Source: DATBIO01 sp036556965 (GTDB lineage: Bacteria > Acidobacteriota > Vicinamibacteria > Fen-336). From it: DNA of 26,691 bases. The notes under the pieces were generated by a model. The model did not search any database, was not told the DNA's origin, and was given only the letters and a program-made list of their open reading frames with translations. Of this stretch, positions 21,688 through 26,691 are shown one piece after another (position 1 is the first letter of the stretch; each line of letters opens with the position of its first letter). The stretch is taken from assembly GCA_036556965.1 (NCBI GenBank), contig DATBIO010000062.1, positions 1-26,691 on the forward strand, given 5' to 3'. The position numbers and the translations under genes were made by a program.

Positions 21688-22734
21688 GTGAAGTGGGCGG
21701 CGGGCCTCGTCCTGGCCCTCATCCTCTATCTCTGCGCGTGGCCGGTGCCGGTCTCCCCGGCGCCCTGGTCACCGCCGCGCTCGCCAGGGTTCGCCGGCGC
21801 CTACGCCCCCAACGAGGCCCTGGCCGGGGCCGACCGCCTCGAGGTCGGACCCGGCCCCGAGGACGTGGCGGTGGGCCCGGACGGCCTCCTGTACACCGGC
21901 CTCGCCGACGGACGGATCGTGCGCCTGCGCACGGATGGCGGCGGCCTCCAGGAGTTCGCGCGCACCGGCGGACGCCCCCTCGGACTGCGCTTCGCGCCGG
22001 GGGGCAGGCTGGTGGTGGCCGACGCCGCGCGCGGCCTCCTCGCGGTGGGGCCGGGGGGCGAGGTGGAGGTGCTGGCCACCGCCCACGGCGGGGTGCCCTT
22101 CCGGCTCACCGACGACCTCGACGTGGCCAGCGACGGCACCGTCTACTTCAGCGACGCCTCCTCGCGGTTCGGCCTGGGCGATTCCCACGCCGACCTCGTC
22201 GAGCACCGGGCCAGCGGCCGCCTGCTGGCCTGGGACCCGCGCACGCGCGCCACCACCCTGCTGCGCGACGACCTCTTCTTCGCCAACGGCGTGGCCCTGG
22301 CCCCCGACGGCTCGTTCGTGCTGGTCGCGGAGACGGGAGCCTACCGCTTGCGCCGGCACTGGCTGCGGGGGCCGCGCGCGGGACAGGCGGACGTGCTGCT
22401 GGACAACCTCCCCGCCTTCCCGGACGGAGTGCTGGGCGACGGTCGCGGCGGCTTCTGGGTGGCGCTCGTCTCCCCCCGCAGCGGCATGCTCGACGCGGCG
22501 CACCCGTACCCCATGGTGAAGAAGGCGCTGATGCGGCTTCCCGCGCCCCTGCGCCCGGGCCCGCAGCGCCACGGCTGCGCGCTGCGCGTGGACGCGGAGG
22601 GCCGCGTGACGCACACCCTCCAGGACCCGGCGGGCCGCGTGGCCCTCGTGACCAACGTGGTGGCGCACGAGGGCGTCCTCTTCCTCGGCACCCTGGAGGA
22701 CACCGCCCTCTTCCGGGTGGCACGGCCGGACTGA
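21688..22734 (+). CDS. SMP-30/strictosidine synthase-like propeller, APMAP type, membrane-anchored
   Basis: A protein of about 348 residues. An N-terminal signal-anchor (WAAGLVLALILYLCAWPVPV) is followed by a six-bladed propeller outside the membrane: GPEDVAVGPDGLLYTGLADG, GGRPLGLRFAPGGRLVVAD, LTDDLDVASDGTVYFSDASS, FANGVALAPDGSFVLVAETG, LPAFPDGVLGDGRGGFWVAL and VVAHEGVLFLGTLEDTALFR. The pieces YFSDASSRF and LLDNLPAFPDGV are typical of the APMAP/strictosidine-synthase branch, whose bacterial members are calcium-dependent hydrolases (lactonase- or arylesterase-like). The start GTG at 21688 was chosen over GTG 21670 because of the -10 box. Its stop overlaps the ATG of the acyl-CoA dehydrogenase by one base (TGATG), so it leads the cluster. 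A lactone substrate would fit the hydroxy-acid enzymes that follow, but that is inference. Confidence 0.88.
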   Translation: MKWAAGLVLALILYLCAWPVPVSPAPWSPPRSPGFAGAYAPNEALAGADRLEVGPGPEDVAVGPDGLLYTGLADGRIVRLRTDGGGLQEFARTGGRPLGLRFAPGGRLVVADAARGLLAVGPGGEVEVLATAHGGVPFRLTDDLDVASDGTVYFSDASSRFGLGDSHADLVEHRASGRLLAWDPRTRATTLLRDDLFFANGVALAPDGSFVLVAETGAYRLRRHWLRGPRAGQADVLLDNLPAFPDGVLGDGRGGFWVALVSPRSGMLDAAHPYPMVKKALMRLPAPLRPGPQRHGCALRVDAEGRVTHTLQDPAGRVALVTNVVAHEGVLFLGTLEDTALFRVARPD

Positions 22735-23927
22735 TGGACTTCGCGATCCCGGCGACCACGCAGGCCCTCCTGGGAGAGGTCACGGCCTTCGTCCGCGACG
22801 AGCTCTTCCCGCGCGAGGGCGACGTCCTCGGGCAGCCCTGGGCCGTGGCCGCGCCCGTGCTCGACGGCCTGCGGGGGCGGGTGAAGGAGCGGGGCTGGTG
22901 GGCGCCGCAGGCCCCGCGCGAGCTGGGGGGCATGGGCCTGGCCCTCGTGGAGCACGGGCTGGTCAGCGAGGCGCTGGGCCAGAGCCCGCTCGGCCACTAC
23001 GTCTTCGGGTGCCAGGCCCCCGACGCCGGCAACCTGGAGATCCTGCACCTCCACGCCACCGAGGACCAGAAACGCCGCTACCTGGAGCCGCTGGCGCGCG
23101 GCGACGTCCGCAGCTGCTTCGCCATGACGGAGCCGGACGTGGCCGGCTCCAACCCCACCCTCCTGCGCTGCCGCGCGACCAGGGACGGCGGCGACTACGT
23201 GATCGACGGCCGCAAGTGGTTCGCCAGCGCCGCCGAGGGCGCGGCTTTCGCCATCGTCATGGCGGTGACGGACGAGGCCGCGCCGCCCCACCGCCGCGCC
23301 ACCATGATCCTGGTGCCCACCGACACGCCCGGCTACCGGCTGGTGCGCAACGTCCCGGTGATGGGGCACACCGGCGACGGCTACTTCAGCCACGCCGAGC
23401 TCGCCTTCGAGGCCTGCCGCGTGCCGCAGGCCAACCGCCTGGGCCCCGAGGGCGGCGGCTTCGCGGTGGCCCAGGAGCGCCTCGGCCCGGGGCGCATCCA
23501 CCACTGCATGCGCTGGCTGGGAATCTGCGAGCGCGCCTTCTCGCTGCTCTGCCGGCGCGCGGCCACGCGCCAGATCTCGGCCACGCGCGTGCTGGGCGAG
23601 GAGTCGCTGGTGCAGAGCTGGATCGCCGAGTGCCGGGCCGGCATCGAGGCGGCGCGGCTCATGGTCCTGCGTGCGGCCTGGACCATCGACCACCAGGGCT
23701 TCGAGGCGGCGGCGGAGCAGGTGTCGCTCATCAAGTTCTTCGTGGCCGGCGTCCTGGACGAGGTGCTGGACCGCGCCATCCAGGTCCACGGCGCGCTGGG
23801 GATCAGCGGCGACACGCCGCTCTGGTCCTTCTACGCCTACGAGCGGGGGGCCCGCATCTACGATGGTCCCGACGAGGTGCACAAGGTGGCGGCGGCCCGG
23901 CGCATCCTCAAGCGCTACGCGCCGTGA
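22734..23927 (+). CDS. Acyl-CoA dehydrogenase, ACAD10/11-like
   Basis: A 397-residue FAD enzyme. The family pattern is complete: N-terminal helical domain (GWWAPQAPRELGGMGLALVE), FAD/substrate strand CFAMTEPDVAGSNPTLLRC, VIDGRKWFASAA, PVMGHTGDGYFSHAELAFEA and C-terminal helices with AIQVHGALGISGDTPLWSFY. The end reads IYDGPDEVHKVAAARRIL. The DGPDEVH form is typical of ACAD10/ACAD11 and plant IBR3 relatives rather than of ordinary straight-chain dehydrogenases, which have YEGT with a catalytic Glu there; Asp377 takes that place. The next gene, a GTGA overlap away, is a phosphotransferase-fold kinase like the N-terminal half of those eukaryotic proteins. The pair likely acts on 4-hydroxyacyl-CoAs. 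Confidence 0.93.
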   Translation: MDFAIPATTQALLGEVTAFVRDELFPREGDVLGQPWAVAAPVLDGLRGRVKERGWWAPQAPRELGGMGLALVEHGLVSEALGQSPLGHYVFGCQAPDAGNLEILHLHATEDQKRRYLEPLARGDVRSCFAMTEPDVAGSNPTLLRCRATRDGGDYVIDGRKWFASAAEGAAFAIVMAVTDEAAPPHRRATMILVPTDTPGYRLVRNVPVMGHTGDGYFSHAELAFEACRVPQANRLGPEGGGFAVAQERLGPGRIHHCMRWLGICERAFSLLCRRAATRQISATRVLGEESLVQSWIAECRAGIEAARLMVLRAAWTIDHQGFEAAAEQVSLIKFFVAGVLDEVLDRAIQVHGALGISGDTPLWSFYAYERGARIYDGPDEVHKVAAARRILKRYAP

Positions 23928-24976
23928 GCGTGCTGGACGAGCCGCGCGCCCCGCGCGCGGGCGAGCAGCTCGACCTCGCGCGCCTGGAGCCGTGGGTGCG
24001 CCAGGCGCTGGACGCCGGCGCCGGGGCCTTCACCGTCGCGCAGTTCCCCGCCGGCCACTCGAACCTCACCTACCTGGTCCGGGTGGGCGAGCGGGAGGCC
24101 GTGCTGCGCCGGCCGCCCTTCGGCTCGCCCGTGAAGAGCGCGCACGACATGGGCCGGGAGGTGCGCGTGCTCCGCCACCTGGCGCCGCTCTGGCCGAGGG
24201 CCCCGCGCGTCCTGGCCGCGTGCGAGGACGCGGCGGTGATCGGCGCCCCCTTCTACCTGATGGAGCGGAGGCGGGGCGTGGTGCTCCGCCGCCAACCCCC
24301 TCCCGAGCTGGCCTTCCCGCCGGCGGCGGCGCGCCGCCTGTCCGAGGCCTTCGTGGACACCCTGGCCGAGCTGCACTCCGTCGACTACACGGCCGCCGGC
24401 CTGGGCGGCCTGGGCAACCCCGAGGGTTACGTGGCGCGGCAGGTGTCGGGCTGGACGCGCCGCTGGACCGACGCGCGCACGGACGCCGTCCCGGAGATGG
24501 ACGCCGTGGCGGCCTGGCTCGACGCCCACCTCCCGCCGTCCTCCCACGCCGCCCTCATCCACAACGACTTCAAGTACGACAACCTGGTGCTGGACCCCGA
24601 CGACCCCGCGCGCATCCTGGGCGTGCTGGATTGGGAGATGGCCACCCTGGGCGATCCCCTCATGGACCTGGGCACCGCCCTCTGCTACTGGGTGGAGGAG
24701 GACGACCCCGAGGACCTGCGCGCGGTGCGCTTCGGTCCCACCACGGCCCCGGGCACCCTGACCCGGCGCGCCCTGGTCGAGCGCTACGGCGAGAGGACGG
24801 GCCGGCCCCTGCGCGACGTGCGCTTCTACTACGCCTTCGGACTCTTCAAGACCGCGGTGGTGGCCCAGCAGATCTACTACCGCTACGCGCAGGGCCTCAC
24901 CGCGGACGCGCGGTTCGCCGGCTTCATCGACGGTGTGCGCGCCCTCGCGCGCCAGGCCGCGCGGGTGGTGGCCTGA
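23924..24976 (+). CDS. Aminoglycoside phosphotransferase-fold kinase (ACAD10/11 N-domain / LvaA-like)
   Basis: A 350-residue kinase. Conserved pieces are FPAGHSNLTYLVRVGEREAVLRRPP (nucleotide-binding lobe), MGREVRVLRHL, GAPFYLMERRRGVVL, LAELHSVDY, the catalytic loop LIHNDFKYDNLVL (Asp215, Asn220) and the metal-binding Asp236 in GVLDWEMATLGDPLMDLG. This set is that of the 'phosphotransferase family' proteins homologous to the N-terminal domains of ACAD10/ACAD11 and to Pseudomonas LvaA, rather than antibiotic-resistance kinases. In those systems the 4-hydroxyl of an acyl-CoA is phosphorylated so the dehydrogenase partner can remove it. Starts with GTG inside the dehydrogenase stop codon (GTGA) and ends one base before the next ATG. 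Confidence 0.92.
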   Translation: MSVLDEPRAPRAGEQLDLARLEPWVRQALDAGAGAFTVAQFPAGHSNLTYLVRVGEREAVLRRPPFGSPVKSAHDMGREVRVLRHLAPLWPRAPRVLAACEDAAVIGAPFYLMERRRGVVLRRQPPPELAFPPAAARRLSEAFVDTLAELHSVDYTAAGLGGLGNPEGYVARQVSGWTRRWTDARTDAVPEMDAVAAWLDAHLPPSSHAALIHNDFKYDNLVLDPDDPARILGVLDWEMATLGDPLMDLGTALCYWVEEDDPEDLRAVRFGPTTAPGTLTRRALVERYGERTGRPLRDVRFYYAFGLFKTAVVAQQIYYRYAQGLTADARFAGFIDGVRALARQAARVVA

Positions 24977-24977
24977 G

Positions 24978-26588
24978 ATGGGCGGGCCCCCGCCCACCGC
25001 GCGCCGGCTGAACTTCTTCTCCACCAGCATCCCCCGCGGGACGGAGGACGGCCGCAGCGCCCTGCAGGCGCGCCTGGCCTTCTTCAGCCGGCTGATCCTG
25101 GTCCTCGTGGTGGCGTTCTTCACCCTGCTCAACGTCGCGGGCGCTCTGCTGATGCCGGGCTACTCCGTCCGCATGCTGGTGGCCCCGCAGATGCTGGACA
25201 TCCTGGGCATGGCGGCCAGCATGGCCGTCCTGTGGCGGCTCTATCGGGGCCGGCCGCGGAGCGCCCCCGTGCTGGCCGGCCTCGACGCGGGGGGCATGCT
25301 GCTCATCTCCCTCTTCTCCTGCCTGCCCCTGCTGGGCCCGGGAATGGGCGGCGAGCCCGCGCAGGGGGTCTTCGCCATCAGCCTCCTGGTCATCGCCCGC
25401 GCCGCCATCGTGCCCACGCCGGCGGTGTGGACGCTGGCTGTGAGCACGCTGGCCATGGTCCCCCTGTTGACCATGATCGGCCTCTACCACGCCCACGAGC
25501 GGGCCGGCGGCTGGGCCCTCTCCATTGCCTCTCCCCTCGAGTGCGCCGTGGCCGTCACCATCGCCACCGTGGTGTCGTCCGTCATCTACGGCCTCCGCCT
25601 GAAGGTGCAGGAGGCGCGCCAGCTCGGCCAGTACACCCTCGAGAACCGCCTCGGCGGCGGAGGGATGGGCGAGGTCTTCCGCGCGCGGCACGCCCTGCTT
25701 CGTCGCCCCACGGCGGTGAAGATGATCCGGCCGGGGGCCGCGCACGCGGCGGCCCTCGCGCGCTTCGAGCGCGAGGTGCAGCTCACCAGCATCCTCACCC
25801 ATCCCAACACCATCTCCGTCTACGACTACGGCCACACCGCGGACGGCACGTTCTACTACGCCATGGAGTACGTGGACGGCATCGACCTCGACGAGCTCGC
25901 GCGCGTGCACGGGCCCCAGGCCCCCGCCCGCGTGGTGCACATCCTCCGCCAGGTCTGCGGCTCGCTGGCCGAGGCCCACGGCATCGGCCTCATCCACCGC
26001 GACATCAAGCCCGCCAACGTGATGCTCTGCGAGCGTGGGGGCGTGCCCGACGTGGCCAAGGTGCTGGATTTCGGGCTGGCCCGGGAGGCGGTGCCCGCCG
26101 GCGACGCCGCCCTCACGCGCGACGACCTCGTGGTGGGGACGCCGCTCTTCATCTCCCCCGAGGCGCTCCGGGCGCCGGAGGCGGTGGACGCGCGCAGCGA
26201 CCTCTACGCGGTGGGGGGGGTGGCCTACTACCTGCTCACGGGGACTCCCGTCTTCGCCGGCCGCACGGCGGTGGAGGTCTGCAGCCAGCACCTGCAGACG
26301 CCGCCCGAGCCGCCTTCCGCGCGCCTGGGGCGGCCCCTGCCCGCGGCCCTGGAGGAGGCGGTCCTGCGCTGTCTGGAGAAGGACCCCGCGCGGCGGCCGT
26401 CCAGCGCCCGCGACCTGGGCCAGGCCCTGGAGGCCTGCCGCGACGCCGGGGTGTGGACGGAGGCGCACGCGCGCGCGTGGTGGGACGAACGGCACCGGGG
26501 GCGCCGGCCGGCCGCGGAGCGCAGCGACGCCGGCGTGTCCCAGCTCCTCACCATCGACCTCCGCGACCGCGGCGCGGTCGGCCAGTGA
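24978..26588 (+). CDS. Membrane Ser/Thr protein kinase with N-terminal polytopic domain
   Basis: A 536-residue protein. The first 210 residues contain about six hydrophobic segments (LILVLVVAFFTLLNVAGALL, MLDILGMAASMAVLWRLY and AVAVTIATVVSSVIYGL among them). The kinase domain follows (about 219-485): glycine loop LGGGGMGEVF, ATP lysine Lys248 (AVKMIRP), catalytic loop HRDIKPANVML with Asp342, DFGLAR with Asp364, and the activation-loop end GTPLFISPEAL. The Arg before the catalytic Asp makes it an RD kinase of the PknB/Hanks type. The membrane part precedes the kinase, opposite to the common PknB layout with a C-terminal sensor. The C-terminal tail (about 485-536) is Arg/Asp-rich. Its ATG is one base after the previous stop, and its own stop overlaps the next gene (GTGA). 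Confidence 0.94.
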   Translation: MGGPPPTARRLNFFSTSIPRGTEDGRSALQARLAFFSRLILVLVVAFFTLLNVAGALLMPGYSVRMLVAPQMLDILGMAASMAVLWRLYRGRPRSAPVLAGLDAGGMLLISLFSCLPLLGPGMGGEPAQGVFAISLLVIARAAIVPTPAVWTLAVSTLAMVPLLTMIGLYHAHERAGGWALSIASPLECAVAVTIATVVSSVIYGLRLKVQEARQLGQYTLENRLGGGGMGEVFRARHALLRRPTAVKMIRPGAAHAAALARFEREVQLTSILTHPNTISVYDYGHTADGTFYYAMEYVDGIDLDELARVHGPQAPARVVHILRQVCGSLAEAHGIGLIHRDIKPANVMLCERGGVPDVAKVLDFGLAREAVPAGDAALTRDDLVVGTPLFISPEALRAPEAVDARSDLYAVGGVAYYLLTGTPVFAGRTAVEVCSQHLQTPPEPPSARLGRPLPAALEEAVLRCLEKDPARRPSSARDLGQALEACRDAGVWTEAHARAWWDERHRGRRPAAERSDAGVSQLLTIDLRDRGAVGQ

Positions 26589-26691
26589 TCCGGGGGTGGG
26601 GCGGGGCGATCGCCCTGGCCGCCCTGGTCCACGGCTGCACGTCGCCACCGGCACCTCCCAACGTGCTCCTGGTCGTGATCGACACGCTGCG
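26585..26691 (+). CDS. Sulfatase/alkaline-phosphatase-superfamily lipoprotein (partial, N-terminus only)
   Basis: Only 35 codons lie in the window. The GTG at 26585 overlaps the kinase stop (GTGA). The N-terminus is a lipoprotein signal (IALAALVHGC, lipidated residue Cys18), followed by TSPPAPPNVLLVVIDTLR. PNVLLVVIDTLR is the opening strand of sulfatases and related phosphohydrolases, with the first metal-binding Asp. The Cys/Ser nucleophile and the rest lie beyond the window, so sulfatase versus phosphodiesterase cannot be decided. Confidence 0.8.
   Translation, partial: MIRGWGGAIALAALVHGCTSPPAPPNVLLVVIDTL

Noticed and set aside
23924..24976. Antibiotic-resistance aminoglycoside phosphotransferase
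   Set aside because: The fold is shared, but the sequence pattern and coupling to an ACAD11-like dehydrogenase point to acyl-CoA metabolism.
1..26691. tRNA, rRNA, CRISPR arrays, insertion sequences or prophage
   Set aside because: All intergenic gaps are under 200 bp. None holds a cloverleaf, regularly spaced repeats or terminal inverted repeats, and no transposase or integrase is encoded.

Overview
The window is a very GC-rich, densely coded bacterial chromosome segment with no tRNA, rRNA, CRISPR array, transposase, integrase or phage gene. A TonB-dependent outer-membrane receptor, lipoprotein signal peptides and Tat-type signal peptides point to a Gram-negative (diderm) host. The mix of PD40-propeller proteases, a LytS/LytT pair, a DUF1624 acyltransferase, a eukaryote-type Ser/Thr kinase and an ACAD11-like dehydrogenase/kinase pair fits a soil or sediment lineage such as Acidobacteriota or Myxococcota. 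The sequence alone does not settle which.

Layout, left to right. (1) 1-2417, minus: AraC-type regulator translationally coupled to a membrane-associated metalloprotease/PD40 propeller protein that runs off the left edge. (2) 2508-3770, plus: Tat-exported M24 metallopeptidase. (3) 3802-6002, minus: radical SAM protein overlapping a class II aldolase. (4) 6177-10404, plus: a secreted gluzincin-like protein, a LytS-type histidine kinase and a LytTR response regulator with overlapping ends, then a DUF1624 membrane acyltransferase with its own promoter. (5) 10571-11604, plus: a small helical protein coupled to a polytopic membrane protein. (6) 11660-11968, minus: a small lipoprotein, divergent from (7) 12169-13197, plus: L-threonine 3-dehydrogenase. 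Their shared intergenic region holds two GTGA-N6-TCAC sites and a 12-bp palindrome. (8) 13273-15422, plus: GT2 glycosyltransferase coupled to a radical SAM/SPASM-like protein. (9) 15435-17624, minus: TonB-dependent receptor, divergent from (10) a two-CBS-domain protein. (11) 18285-20407, minus: an SPFH protein with a C-terminal excisionase-like HTH, and a zinc-ribbon membrane protein. (12) 20503-21642, plus: Tat-exported threonine-aldolase-fold PLP enzyme. (13) 21688-26691, plus: a tightly packed five-gene run of APMAP/SMP-30-like propeller, acyl-CoA dehydrogenase, aminoglycoside-phosphotransferase-fold kinase, membrane Ser/Thr kinase, and the start of a sulfatase-type lipoprotein.

Two genome habits stand out. 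Translational coupling through 4-nt stop/start overlaps, mostly GTGA, occurs seven times. Promoter -10 boxes of the form TAnnnT (or CAGAAT/GACAAT) sit just upstream of most transcription units. In several cases the box is only 6-8 nt from the start codon, which implies leaderless mRNAs. The most functionally suggestive cluster is the acyl-CoA dehydrogenase/kinase pair at 22734-24976. It looks like the split form of the mammalian ACAD10/ACAD11 fusion that degrades 4-hydroxy acids.
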